Notes under the pieces: generated by a model | The model's database searches: none | Told to the model about the DNA's origin: nothing | What the model saw: only the letters and a program-made list of their open reading frames with translations | Assembly (NCBI RefSeq): GCF_001514125.1 | Contig: NZ_KQ948553.1 | Location: forward strand, 447,501 to 511,500 | Direction of reading: 5' to 3' | DNA length: 64,000 bases | Source of the DNA: Streptomyces longwoodensis | GTDB lineage: Bacteria > Actinomycetota > Actinomycetes > Streptomycetales > Streptomycetaceae | Shown here: piece by piece, positions 1 to 9,054 of the stretch | How the letters are laid out: every line of letters begins with the position of its first letter | How positions within the stretch are numbered: the stretch's first letter is position 1 | Translations under genes and position numbers: made by a program

Positions 1-1
1 G

Positions 2-1921
2 ACCCACCTGCGCTGGCTGCTGGACCGGGGGCTGCTGCTGCCGACGGCGCCGGGCACCGTGGTGCTGCCCCGCGAGGTCGCCCTGCACCTGCGCGGCGGG
101 CGCGCGCACCGGGAGACGGAACCCGTGCCGCCGCCGGTCGAGCCGGCCGGGCCGACCGGGACACGGCAGGGTTCTCCCCAGGTCGTGGACGCGACGGCGG
201 CGGGCCAGGCGTACACCGCGCTGGCGACCGTCGAGGAGCTGCTGAAGGACTGGGACGAGGGCGGCCCCGCGGTCCTGCGGGCGGGTGGTCTGAGCGTGCG
301 CGACCTCAAGCGCACGGCCGTCGCGCTGGACGTGTCCGAGCCGGTCGCCGCGTTCTGGGTCGAGCTGGCGTACGCGGCCGGCCTGATCGCCTCCGACGGC
401 GAGGCCGACGAGCGCTACGCCGCCACCCCCGCCCACGACGAGTGGCGGGAGCGTCCCGCGGCCGACCGGTGGGCGGACCTGGCCGGGGCCTGGCTGGCGG
501 CGACCCGCACGGCCGGGCTGGTCGGCGGCCGGGACGCCAAGGACCGCACGCTGGCCGCGCTGGGCCCGGGCCTGGACCGCTCGGTGGCCCCCGAGGTGCG
601 CCGCCGGGTGCTGGCGCTGCTGGCCGCGCTGCCCGCGGGCACCTCCCCCGACCCGGAATCGGTGCTGGCGCGGCTGCGCTGGGAGCGTCCGCTGCGCGGG
701 CCGCAGCAGGAGGACGACCTGCGGTCCCGGCTGGCCCGCTGGACGCTCCAGGAGGCCGAGCTGCTCGGCGTCACCGGCCGCGGCGCGCTGTCCTCGCACG
801 GGCGGGCCCTGCTCGGGGCGCCGGAGCCGCACGCGGCGGACGACGCCGCGCGGACCCAGGGCTCCCCGGACGTCCCCGACACCCCGGGCGACAAGCTGCC
901 GGTCCACCACCGGGCCGCGCCGGCCGGCGCCCCCGCCGCCGGGTCCGTGCCGTCGGGGCCCGCCGATCCGCAGGCCCGGGCCGCCGCCCGCGCCGCCGCG
1001 GCCCGGCGGCTCGCCCCGCTGCTGCCCGAGCCGCTGGACCACGTGCTGCTCCAGGCCGACCTGACGGCGGTGGCCCCCGGCCCGCTCCAGCGGCCGCTCG
1101 CCGACGTCCTGGACGTCCTCGCCGACGTCGAGTCCAAGGGCGGCGCGACGGTCTACCGCTTCACGCCCGCCTCGGTGCGCCGCGCCCTGGACGCCGGCCG
1201 CAGCGCCTCCGACCTGCACGCCTTCCTCGCCGCCCACTCCCGCACCCCGGTGCCGCAGCCGCTGGCCTACCTGATCGACGACGTGGCCCGCCGGCACGGG
1301 CACCTGCGGGTGGGCGCGGCCTCGGCGTACGTGCGCTGCGACGACGACGCCGTGCTGAACGAGATCCTCGCCGACAAGCGCTCCACCGCCCTGCGCCTGC
1401 GCCGGCTCGCGCCGACCGTGCTGGCCGCGCAGGCCGACCCGGCGGCGCTGCTGGAGGGGCTGCGCGCCCTCGGGTACGCGCCCGCCGCCGAGTCCGCCGA
1501 GGGCGACGTGGTGATCACCCGCGCCGACGCCCGGCGCACCCCGCCGCGCACACCCCCCGAGCCGGTCCCCGAGGGCCCGCCCGTCCCCGACGCCACGCTG
1601 CTGGCCGCCGCGGTCCGCGCGATCCGGGCGGGCGACCTGGCCTCGACGGCGCCCCGCAAGACCCCGGGCACCCCGCCGGCCCCCGGCGAGCTGCCCCGCA
1701 CGTCACCCGCGGAGACCCTCGCCACGGTGCAGGCCGCCGTCCTCACCGGCGAGGCCCTGTGGATCGGCTACGTCAACGCCGACGGCGCCGCCAGCCAGCG
1801 CGTCATCGCCCCGGTCCGCGTCGAGGGCGGCTTCGTCACGGCGTACGACCACACGGCGGACGAGGTGCGCACGTACCCCCTGCACCGCATCACGGGGGTG
1901 GCGGAACTGGCGGACGACTGA
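2..1921 (+). CDS. helicase-associated protein with C-terminal WYL-like domain (5' partial)
   Basis: The reading frame is already open at base 2, so the true start lies before the window; 639 codons are visible plus a TGA stop. The family is the actinobacterial 'helicase-associated / XPB-Ssl2 N-terminal-like' protein. The middle (DHVLLQADLTAVAPGP, then a VYRFTPASVRRALDAG stretch) is the typical helicase-C3-type core, and the last ~60 residues (ALWIGYVNADG to YPLHRITGV) look like a WYL domain, a fold that senses ligands or nucleic acid. The linker at about 1540-1700 is rich in Pro and Ala. It lies two genes upstream of an XPB-type helicase on the same strand, which suggests a shared DNA-repair or transcription-coupled role; that is inference. 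The protein itself shows no Walker motifs in the visible part. Confidence 0.75.
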   Translation, partial: THLRWLLDRGLLLPTAPGTVVLPREVALHLRGGRAHRETEPVPPPVEPAGPTGTRQGSPQVVDATAAGQAYTALATVEELLKDWDEGGPAVLRAGGLSVRDLKRTAVALDVSEPVAAFWVELAYAAGLIASDGEADERYAATPAHDEWRERPAADRWADLAGAWLAATRTAGLVGGRDAKDRTLAALGPGLDRSVAPEVRRRVLALLAALPAGTSPDPESVLARLRWERPLRGPQQEDDLRSRLARWTLQEAELLGVTGRGALSSHGRALLGAPEPHAADDAARTQGSPDVPDTPGDKLPVHHRAAPAGAPAAGSVPSGPADPQARAAARAAAARRLAPLLPEPLDHVLLQADLTAVAPGPLQRPLADVLDVLADVESKGGATVYRFTPASVRRALDAGRSASDLHAFLAAHSRTPVPQPLAYLIDDVARRHGHLRVGAASAYVRCDDDAVLNEILADKRSTALRLRRLAPTVLAAQADPAALLEGLRALGYAPAAESAEGDVVITRADARRTPPRTPPEPVPEGPPVPDATLLAAAVRAIRAGDLASTAPRKTPGTPPAPGELPRTSPAETLATVQAAVLTGEALWIGYVNADGAASQRVIAPVRVEGGFVTAYDHTADEVRTYPLHRITGVAELADD

Positions 1922-1948
1922 CGGCGCCGGGCCCCGGCCGGGCCCCGC

Positions 1949-2488
1949 TCAGCACTCCGCGACGTGGGCGTCGGCCGGGAGGCCGAAGTGGGAGCGGGCC
2001 GCCGTCTCCAGGGCGGCCTGCGCCGCGGGGTCCGGACGGTCGGGGTCGGTGAGGAGGCCGAAGTGGTCGCGGCGCCAGGCGGCGGAGCCCGCGCCGTCCG
2101 GGGCCTCCTCGCGGGAGACGACCCGGTAGCCGCCGTCCGGGCCGCGCCGCAGCCGGACCTCCTGCGGGACCGCGTCCGCGCCGCACTCGACCAGGGCGCC
2201 GTCGCGCGCCCCGTACTCCACGCAGAGCGTGGCGACGCCCGCCCGGACCAGGCCGCCCCGCTCGTCGAGGTCCAGGGCCCGCGCCCGGCAGAACCAGCGC
2301 GCCCCCAGCTCGGGCCGCGCCGACCCGTACCCGGTGCCCTGGGCCTGCGCCGCGAGGCGCGCCTCGATCACCGGGCGGACCTCCTCCCACAGGGGCCCGT
2401 CCACGCCCGCCGGCCACCGCACCCACGCCCCGGTCGCCACCAGCACCCCCGTGGCCGCCACACCGGTCACCCACCTGCCCGCCGCCAT
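1949..2488 (-). CDS. hypothetical secreted or membrane-anchored protein
   Basis: This 179-residue protein starts at an ATG at 2488 with a good GGAGG-type ribosome site on the minus strand. Residues 5-25 form one hydrophobic segment (VTGVAATGVLVATGAWV) without a lipobox, so it is either a signal peptide or a membrane anchor. The rest is charged and holds four cysteines. I do not recognise a domain. The gene is opposite to its neighbours and its start faces the XPB helicase start (2660), leaving a 171-bp divergent promoter region. A much longer frame continues upstream of 2488, antisense to the helicase, but that part is a GC-bias shadow. Confidence 0.6.
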   Translation of the reverse strand: MAAGRWVTGVAATGVLVATGAWVRWPAGVDGPLWEEVRPVIEARLAAQAQGTGYGSARPELGARWFCRARALDLDERGGLVRAGVATLCVEYGARDGALVECGADAVPQEVRLRRGPDGGYRVVSREEAPDGAGSAAWRRDHFGLLTDPDRPDPAAQAALETAARSHFGLPADAHVAEC

Positions 2489-2659
2489 CCCGCGCCTCCC
2501 CTCCGGGCGGCGCGCACGCGCCGCTGTGCCGGTCAAGACAGCCGGGGGCGGCCCGGGGTTGCCCGGGAGGGCGTCCGGCCGTGACCGGGGCCCGTGCGGC
2601 GCCGAGTGGCACACTGGACGTTTGGCCGCGTCCCCTGGCCTGACGGAAAGGTTCCGCGC

Positions 2660-4303
2660 GTGAACGGTCCACTCATCGTCCAGTCCGACAAGACCCTGCT
2701 CCTGGAGGTCGACCACGAGCAGGCCGACGACTGCCGCCGTGCCATCGCGCCGTTCGCCGAGCTGGAGCGGGCCCCGGAGCACATCCACACCTACCGGGTG
2801 ACCCCGCTCGGCCTGTGGAACGCGCGGGCCGCCGGCCACGACGCCGAGCAGGTCGTGGACGCCCTCGTGCAGTTCAGCCGGTACCCGGTGCCGCACGCCC
2901 TGCTGGTCGACATCGCCGAGACGATGGACCGCTACGGCCGCCTCACCCTGAGCAAGCACCCCGCGCACGGGCTGGTGCTCACCACCACCGACCGGCCGGT
3001 GCTGGAGGAGGTGCTGCGCTCCAAGCGGATCGCCCCGCTGGTCGGCGCCCGCATCGACCCGGACACCGTCGCCGTGCACCCCTCCGAGCGCGGGCAGATC
3101 AAGCAGACGCTGCTCAAGCTGGGCTGGCCCGCCGAGGACCTCGCCGGGTACGTCGACGGCGAGGCCCACCCGATCGCGCTGCGCGAGGACGGCTGGGCGC
3201 TGCGGCCGTACCAGCACCAGGCCGTGGAGAACTTCTGGCACGGCGGCTCCGGCGTCGTGGTGCTGCCGTGCGGCGCCGGCAAGACGCTGGTCGGCGCGGG
3301 CGCCATGGCGCAGGCCGCCTCGACCACCCTCATCCTCGTCACCAACACCGTCTCCGCCCGGCAGTGGAAGCACGAGCTGGTGAAGCGGACCACGCTGACC
3401 GAGGACGAGATCGGCGAGTACAGCGGGACGCGGAAGGAGATCCGGCCCGTCACCATCGCCACGTACCAGGTCCTGACGACCCGGCGGAAGGGCGTCTACC
3501 CGCACCTGGAGCTGTTCGACTCCCGCGACTGGGGCCTGATCGTCTACGACGAGGTGCACCTGCTGCCCGCACCGGTCTTCAAGTTCACCGCCGACCTCCA
3601 GGCCCGGCGCCGGCTGGGGCTGACCGCCACCCTGGTGCGCGAGGACGGCCGGGAGTCCGACGTGTTCTCGCTGATCGGGCCGAAGCGGTTCGACGCGCCG
3701 TGGAAGGAGATCGAGGCGCAGGGGTACATCGCGCCCGCCGATTGCGTGGAGGTCCGCGTCAACCTCACCGACTCCGAGCGGCTCGCCTACGCGACCGCCG
3801 AGGCCGAGGAGAAGTACCGGTTCTGCGCGACGACCGCCACCAAGCGGAAGGTGACCGAGGCGATCGTGCGCCGCTTCGCCGGACAGCAGGTCCTCGTCAT
3901 CGGCCAGTACATCGACCAGCTCGACGAGCTGGGCGAGCACCTGGGCGCGCCGGTGATCAAGGGCGAGACGTCCAACGCCCAGCGCGAGAAGCTGTTCGAC
4001 GCGTTCCGGCAGGGCGAGATCAGCGTGCTGGTGGTGTCGAAGGTGGCGAACTTCTCGATCGACCTGCCGGAGGCCACGGTCGCCATCCAGGTGTCGGGCA
4101 CCTTCGGCTCGCGGCAGGAGGAGGCCCAGCGCCTGGGGCGGGTGCTGCGCCCGAAGGCGGACGGCCACCAGGCGCACTTCTACTCGGTGGTCGCCCGCGA
4201 CACCATCGACCAGGACTTCGCCGCGCACCGCCAGCGGTTCCTGGCCGAGCAGGGGTACGCCTACCGGATCATGGACGCGGACGAACTGCTGGCGGAGAGC
4301 TAG
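2660..4303 (+). CDS. XPB/ERCC3-family DNA repair helicase
   Basis: A superfamily 2, ATP-driven 3'-5' DNA helicase of the XPB type, 547 residues, the usual length for the bacterial form. Visible motifs: Walker A VLPCGAGKT with K208, Walker B DEVH at 297-300, the SAT-like motif LTATLVRED, and in the C-terminal RecA domain the Q(R)xGRxxR motif (EEAQRLGRVLR). The N-terminal ~190 residues form the XPB damage-recognition-type domain. The GTG start at 2660 was chosen because GGAAAGG precedes it by about 8 bases; an earlier in-frame start at 2594 lacks support. Actinobacterial XPB can unwind DNA alone, but its cellular role (repair or transcription) is not settled. The nearby helicase-associated gene at 2-1921 may act with it. 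Confidence 0.93.
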   Translation: MNGPLIVQSDKTLLLEVDHEQADDCRRAIAPFAELERAPEHIHTYRVTPLGLWNARAAGHDAEQVVDALVQFSRYPVPHALLVDIAETMDRYGRLTLSKHPAHGLVLTTTDRPVLEEVLRSKRIAPLVGARIDPDTVAVHPSERGQIKQTLLKLGWPAEDLAGYVDGEAHPIALREDGWALRPYQHQAVENFWHGGSGVVVLPCGAGKTLVGAGAMAQAASTTLILVTNTVSARQWKHELVKRTTLTEDEIGEYSGTRKEIRPVTIATYQVLTTRRKGVYPHLELFDSRDWGLIVYDEVHLLPAPVFKFTADLQARRRLGLTATLVREDGRESDVFSLIGPKRFDAPWKEIEAQGYIAPADCVEVRVNLTDSERLAYATAEAEEKYRFCATTATKRKVTEAIVRRFAGQQVLVIGQYIDQLDELGEHLGAPVIKGETSNAQREKLFDAFRQGEISVLVVSKVANFSIDLPEATVAIQVSGTFGSRQEEAQRLGRVLRPKADGHQAHFYSVVARDTIDQDFAAHRQRFLAEQGYAYRIMDADELLAES

Positions 4304-4481
4304 GGGCCGACTCGCGCCACCCCCGTCCAAACCGGTGCCGGCCGGGTGCGCGGAGGCACGAGGGGGCGGGCGCCTGCCCCCGATTACGGCGAAGGGATGA
4401 ATCGCGCCCCCGTGCCGCCCGGCGTGTGAGGCCGGGTCAGGACACTGCCCCCTACAGACCTGCGCGCGGAGGGGGAACACA

Positions 4482-6467
4482 GTGGAACAGCGGCCCGGGG
4501 CGGGTGCCCGAGCGCGGTACTGGTTCGACACGACCCTGGCGCGCGGCACCTCGGCCCTGGTGGGCTGGCTTGTACTGGTCTGCCTGGCCGTGGTCGTCCC
4601 CGCCAGCGCGGCGCTGGTGTGGACGAGCGGGCACGCCCCCGCCACCCTGTCCGGCAAGGTCGCGGCGATCTGGCGGCTGACCGGGGAGACCATGCGGCTG
4701 GGCGGCACCACCGGCAGCCCGGCCCGGGTGGCGCTGTCGGTGCTGCTGGCCCTGGTCGCCCTGGTCTACGTCTCGACCCTCGTCGGACTCATCACGACCG
4801 GGCTCACCGAGCGGCTGATCGCCCTGCGGCGCGGCCGCTCGACCTTACTGGAGCGCGGCCACGTGGTGGTCCTGGGCTGGTCGGAGCAGGTCTTCACGGT
4901 GGTGGGCGAACTGGTCGCGGCGGGCGCCAACCAGCGGCGCTCGGCCGTGGCGATCCTGGCCGACCGCGACAAGACGGCCATGGAGGAGTCCCTGCAGAGC
5001 AAGGTCGGCCCGACCGGCCGGACCCGGCTGATCTGCCGCAGCGGCCCGTCCGCCGACCCGGCCGTGCTGGCGCTGACCAGCCCGGCCACCGCCGACTCGG
5101 TGATCGTGCTGCCGCCCGACGCGTCCCGCGGCGACGCGGACGTGGTGAAGGCGCTGCTGGCCCTGCGGGCGACGGCGCGCGGGGGCGAGGTCACCGTGCC
5201 CGTCGTGGCGGCGGTCCGCGACAGCGGCCACCTGCTCGCGGCCCGCCTGGCCGCCGGGTCCCGGGGCGTCGTCCTGGAGAGCGACACCGTCACCGCCCGG
5301 CTCATCGCGCAGGCGGCGCGCCGCCCGGGACTGTCCCTGGTCCACCGCGACCTGCTCGACTTCGCCGGGGACGAGTTCTACCCGGCCGCCCACCCGTCCC
5401 TGGCCGGCCGCGAGTTCGGCGAGGCGCTGCTCTCCTACGGCAACGCCAGCGCGGTCGGGCTGATCCGCGGCGGGGTGCCCTGGCTGAACCCGCCCGCGGG
5501 GACGGTGCTCGAACCCGACGACCAGCTCCTCGTCATCGCCGCAGACGACGACACCGCCGAGTTCGCCGACTGCGCGCCGCTGGTCGACGAGCGGCTCGTG
5601 GCGGGCGTCCGGCCGCCGGAGACCCGGCCGGAGCGGCTGCTGGTGCTGGGCTGGAACCGGCGTGCGCCCCTCGTGCTGCGGGAGTGGGGCCGCAACGCGC
5701 CCCCCGGGTCGGTGGCCGACGTGGTGGCGGACGAGGACGAGGCCACGGTGCGGGCCGCCTGCGAGGGCGGCGACCGTGACGAGGCCGGCGAGGGCGGCGA
5801 GGGCGGTGAGGGCTCCGACTGGACCTGTGTGGCCCTCCGGGGCGACACCACCCGGCCGGAGACCCTGGCCGGCCTGGACCTGGCCTCCTACCGGAGCGTC
5901 GTCGTGCTCGGCCAGGAGCCACGGGCCGGTGAGCCCCCCGAGGAGCCGGACACCCGCACGCTCGTCACCCTGCTCGTCCTGCGCCACCTCGAACGGCGCA
6001 CCGGCCGGGAACTGCCGGTGGTCACCGAGCTCACCGACGACGGCAACCGTCCCCTCGCCCCGCTCGGGCCGGGCGCCGACGTGATCATCAGCGGCAAGCT
6101 CATCGGACTGCTGATGGCGCAGATCTCCCAGAACCCCCACCTGGCGGCCGTGTTCGACGAACTGTTCTCGGCCGGCGGCACGCAGCTCCACCTGCGGTCG
6201 GCCGCCGACTACGTCCTGACCGGCCACGAGACGTCCTTCGCCACGGTCGTCGCGGCGGCCCGCGACCGGGGCGAGTGCGCCATCGGCTACCGCAGCCACG
6301 CCGAGGCCCACCGGGCCCCCGGCTACGGGCTGCGCCTGAATCCGCCCAAGGCGGACCGCCGGCGCTGGTCCGAGGGCGACGAGGTGGTCGTCGTCGCCGG
6401 GGAGGGCCGGCGCGGTGCCGTCAGGAGCGGCGGACTCCCGCTTCCTCGCCGTACTCCCCGAGGATGA
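4482..6467 (+). CDS. CASTOR/POLLUX-related putative ion channel
   Basis: A 661-residue membrane protein like the bacterial relatives of plant CASTOR/POLLUX nuclear ion channels. Two hydrophobic segments lie at about residues 24-46 and 83-106, with a pore-loop-like stretch between them, followed by two tandem RCK/TrkA-N-like Rossmann regions (first begins HVVVLGWSEQ at ~127, second ERLLVLGWNRRAP at ~385). The GTG start at 4482 follows a strong GGAGGGGGA site. Codon 122 (4845-4847) is TTA, the leucine codon read only by the bldA tRNA in Streptomyces, so full-length protein is expected mainly in developing or ageing mycelium. An acidic Gly/Glu repeat (EGGEGGEGGEG) sits near residue 433 in the second ligand-binding half. 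The ligand and the ion are unknown. Confidence 0.88.
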   Translation: MEQRPGAGARARYWFDTTLARGTSALVGWLVLVCLAVVVPASAALVWTSGHAPATLSGKVAAIWRLTGETMRLGGTTGSPARVALSVLLALVALVYVSTLVGLITTGLTERLIALRRGRSTLLERGHVVVLGWSEQVFTVVGELVAAGANQRRSAVAILADRDKTAMEESLQSKVGPTGRTRLICRSGPSADPAVLALTSPATADSVIVLPPDASRGDADVVKALLALRATARGGEVTVPVVAAVRDSGHLLAARLAAGSRGVVLESDTVTARLIAQAARRPGLSLVHRDLLDFAGDEFYPAAHPSLAGREFGEALLSYGNASAVGLIRGGVPWLNPPAGTVLEPDDQLLVIAADDDTAEFADCAPLVDERLVAGVRPPETRPERLLVLGWNRRAPLVLREWGRNAPPGSVADVVADEDEATVRAACEGGDRDEAGEGGEGGEGSDWTCVALRGDTTRPETLAGLDLASYRSVVVLGQEPRAGEPPEEPDTRTLVTLLVLRHLERRTGRELPVVTELTDDGNRPLAPLGPGADVIISGKLIGLLMAQISQNPHLAAVFDELFSAGGTQLHLRSAADYVLTGHETSFATVVAAARDRGECAIGYRSHAEAHRAPGYGLRLNPPKADRRRWSEGDEVVVVAGEGRRGAVRSGGLPLPRRTPRG

Positions 6468-6612
6468 TCACGTCGAAGGCGGCGCCCGCGAAGACGCGTA
6501 TCGCGCGCAGGGTGTCGCCGAGACGGTGGTGGTGGCTGCCGGACACGGACAGGGACGTGGCGCCGGGCGGACGGCCCGGGGCCGGGGCGTGGGTGATGGT
6601 CGCTGCGCTCAT
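6421..6612 (-). CDS. small conserved-type hypothetical protein
   Basis: A 63-residue frame on the minus strand, starting at ATG 6612; its last 47 bases overlap the 3' end of the channel gene on the opposite strand. The C-terminal half (LRAIRVFAGAAFDVIILGEYGEEAGV) is balanced and non-repetitive, like small Streptomyces proteins I have seen, and its codon third positions are G/C biased. A GGAG lies very close to the ATG, so the message may be leaderless. No function can be given. The call would fail if the frame is not conserved in related genomes. Confidence 0.5.
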   Translation of the reverse strand: MSAATITHAPAPGRPPGATSLSVSGSHHHRLGDTLRAIRVFAGAAFDVIILGEYGEEAGVRRS

Positions 6613-6772
6613 GTCTCCATGGTGCGATCGGGGACATAAGGGTGGCATCGGTCCGGAGAGCCACTTCGGGAGGATCTCCGCTCCACCCCCGGGTGGAGCA
6701 CCGTCCCCTCCGGACGGGGGACGGCTCCCCTAGGGGGCGGGACCTCCCGGGCCGCTCCGGGGCGTCCGCGCG

Positions 6773-6802
6773 GAGGGCCGCCGCGCAGAGGGCCGCCGCG
6801 CA
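6773..6802. repeat. tandem 15-bp repeat in the helR upstream region
   Basis: GAGGGCCGCCGCGCA occurs twice head to tail (6773-6787 and 6788-6802). It is the only repeat seen in the 332-base gap (6613-6944) before the HelR-type gene. The gap also holds an A/T-richer patch at 6811-6860 (CGAATATCCATTGG, then CCTAGAATCT) that probably contains the promoter. No rifamycin-associated element (the inverted repeat found before some helR genes) is seen. Confidence 0.6.
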
Positions 6803-6944
6803 GGCCGGGCGAATATCCATTGGCCTGCCGCCCGCCCCCGGTCCTAGAATCTCCGCTCTTGCCCGCCTCCCTCCCGGAGCGCCGCCGACCGGACGGAAAC
6901 CGGCCGGACCCCCATGACCGTCCCGCAGGCCCGGAGGCACCCCC

Positions 6945-9002
6945 TTGTCCACGCCCCTGTCCGCCGACGACCCCCTCTCCCGCGAGCGCTCCCACCTGGC
7001 CGCCTCCCGAGCCGCGCTGCGCGCCATGCGGGAGGACGTCGAGTCGCTCGACATCCGCGACGTCACCGCGAACTGGGTCAACGCCGAGGTGCTGGCCCGC
7101 CAGATCGACGAGCGCATCAAGGCCCTGGCCGACCTGAGCGACACCCCGCTGTTCTTCGGCCGGCTCGACTACCTGCACGCGCCCGGCGCCGACCGGGCCG
7201 AGGGAGCAGAGGGGGAACGCTTCTACATCGGGCGCCGGCACGTGCACGACGCCGACGGCGACCCGATGGTCATCGACTGGCGCGCGCCGGTCTCGCAGCC
7301 GTTCTACCGGGCGTCCAAGAAGGACCCGATGGACGTCGCGCTGCGCCGCCGCTTCGGCTACACGCGCGGGGACATCACGGCGTACGAGGACGAGCACCTC
7401 TCCGACCCCGGCGAGGCGGCCCGCACCAGCAAGCTGCTCCAGCAGGAGATCGAGCGGCCCCGCGTCGGCCCGATGCGCGACATCGTCGCCACCATCCAGC
7501 CCGAGCAGGACGAGATCGTCCGGTCGGGCCTCGGCGGCACCGTGTGCGTGCAGGGCGGCCCCGGCACCGGGAAGACGGCGGTCGGCCTGCACCGGGTGGC
7601 GTACCTGCTGTACGCCCACCGCGAGCGGCTGGCCCGCACCGGGACCCTGGTCATCGGGCCGAACCGGTCCTTCCTGCACTACATCGAGCAGGTGCTGCCC
7701 GCGCTCGGCGAGCTGACCGTGCGGCAGGCGACGGTCGACGACCTGGTGGCGCACGTGGAGGTGCGCGGCACCGACGACGCGGCCGCCGCCGTGGTCAAGG
7801 GCGACGCCCGGATGGCCGAGGTGCTGCGGCGCGCGGTGTACGCGCACGTGACGATGCCGACCGAGCCGGTCGTCGTGGTGCGCGGCTCCCGGCGCTGGCG
7901 AGTGCCGGCGTACGAACTCGAGGCCATCGTGCGTGAGTTGCTGGACCGCGACATCCGCTACGGCGCCGCCCGCGAGGCCCTGCCGCAGCGCATCGCGCAC
8001 GCGGTGCTGGTGCAGATGGAGCGCTCGGGCGAGGCGCCGGACGACCGGGTGCAGGACGCCGTCGCCCGCAACAGCGCGGTGAAGGCGGCCGTGAAGGCGG
8101 TGTGGCCGCCGGTCGACCCGGCGAAGCTGGTCCTGCGGCTGCTGACCGACGCCGACTTCCTCGCCCGGCAGGCCGAGGGCGTGCTGAGCGCGGAGGAGCA
8201 GAAGACGGTCCTGTGGGAGAAGCCGGTCCGCTCGGTGAAGTCGGCGCGGTGGTCGCCGGCGGACGCCGTGCTGGTCGACGAGGCGACCGACCTGATCGGG
8301 CGGACGCACTCGCTGGGCCACGTGGTGCTGGACGAGGCGCAGGACCTGTCGCCCATGCAGTACCGGGCGGTCGGGCGGCGCTGCACGACCGGTTCGGCGA
8401 CGGTCCTCGGCGACCTCGCGCAGGGCACCACGCCCTGGGCGACCCGCAGTTGGGAGAAGGCCCTCGGGCACCTCGGCAAGCGGGACGCGGTGATCGAGGA
8501 GCTGACGGCCGGCTTCCGTGTCCCGACGGACGTGATCGCCTACGCCTCGCGGCTGCTCCCGCACATCGCGCCGGGGCTGACCCCGGTGGCGTCGGTGCGG
8601 GAGAACCCCGGCTCCTTCGAGGTCCGCGCGGTCGCGGGGGACGCGGACGTGGTCGCCGCGTGCGAGGAGGCGCTGCGCCACGAGGGGTCCATCGGCCTGA
8701 TCGCGGCCGACGCGCGCGTGCCCGCGCTGGCGGACGCCCTCGCGGCCGCCGGGCTGCCCCACCTCGCCCCCGGTGAGGAGACGACCGCCGAAGCCCGCCT
8801 CACCCTGGTCCCGGCGTCCCTCGCCAAGGGCCTGGAGTACGACTACGTGGTCCTGGACGAGCCCCGGGCCGTGGTCGACGGCGAACCGGACGAACGCACC
8901 GGCCTGCGGCGGCTGTACGTCGCCCTCACCCGAGCGGTGTCGGGCCTGACGGTGACCCACACGGGCCCCCTGCCGGAACAGCTGGGCCAGGCCGTGTCGT
9001 AG
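6945..9002 (+). CDS. helR: HelR/HelD-type RNA polymerase recycling motor ATPase
   Basis: A 685-residue UvrD/Rep-like superfamily 1 ATPase of the HelD/HelR class, which pries stalled RNA polymerase off DNA; the HelR branch can also displace rifamycins. Motifs: Walker A GGPGTGKTAVG with K210, Walker B VVLDEAQDLSP with D463-E464, the long N-terminal coiled-coil-like region (1-150) and the C-terminal RLYVALTRA motif VI. The TTG start at 6945 is supported by GGAGG eight bases upstream and by the family-typical opening LSRERSHLAASR. Whether it is a drug-resistance HelR or a general HelD cannot be decided by eye. The gene stands alone. Confidence 0.85.
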   Translation: MSTPLSADDPLSRERSHLAASRAALRAMREDVESLDIRDVTANWVNAEVLARQIDERIKALADLSDTPLFFGRLDYLHAPGADRAEGAEGERFYIGRRHVHDADGDPMVIDWRAPVSQPFYRASKKDPMDVALRRRFGYTRGDITAYEDEHLSDPGEAARTSKLLQQEIERPRVGPMRDIVATIQPEQDEIVRSGLGGTVCVQGGPGTGKTAVGLHRVAYLLYAHRERLARTGTLVIGPNRSFLHYIEQVLPALGELTVRQATVDDLVAHVEVRGTDDAAAAVVKGDARMAEVLRRAVYAHVTMPTEPVVVVRGSRRWRVPAYELEAIVRELLDRDIRYGAAREALPQRIAHAVLVQMERSGEAPDDRVQDAVARNSAVKAAVKAVWPPVDPAKLVLRLLTDADFLARQAEGVLSAEEQKTVLWEKPVRSVKSARWSPADAVLVDEATDLIGRTHSLGHVVLDEAQDLSPMQYRAVGRRCTTGSATVLGDLAQGTTPWATRSWEKALGHLGKRDAVIEELTAGFRVPTDVIAYASRLLPHIAPGLTPVASVRENPGSFEVRAVAGDADVVAACEEALRHEGSIGLIAADARVPALADALAAAGLPHLAPGEETTAEARLTLVPASLAKGLEYDYVVLDEPRAVVDGEPDERTGLRRLYVALTRAVSGLTVTHTGPLPEQLGQAVS

Positions 9003-9054
9003 GCCGCGTCCGCGCGGTCCCCCGCCCAGGAGGGACACCCCCGGCCCGCGACGC

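Noticed and set aside
1949..4711. A 920-codon minus-strand frame over the XPB gene
   Set aside because: Only its last 180 codons (from 2488) look like a protein with its own start signal; the rest is antisense to the helicase.
6613..6944. A rifamycin-associated element upstream of the HelR-type gene
   Set aside because: No inverted repeat of the expected type is present; only a tandem 15-bp repeat was found.
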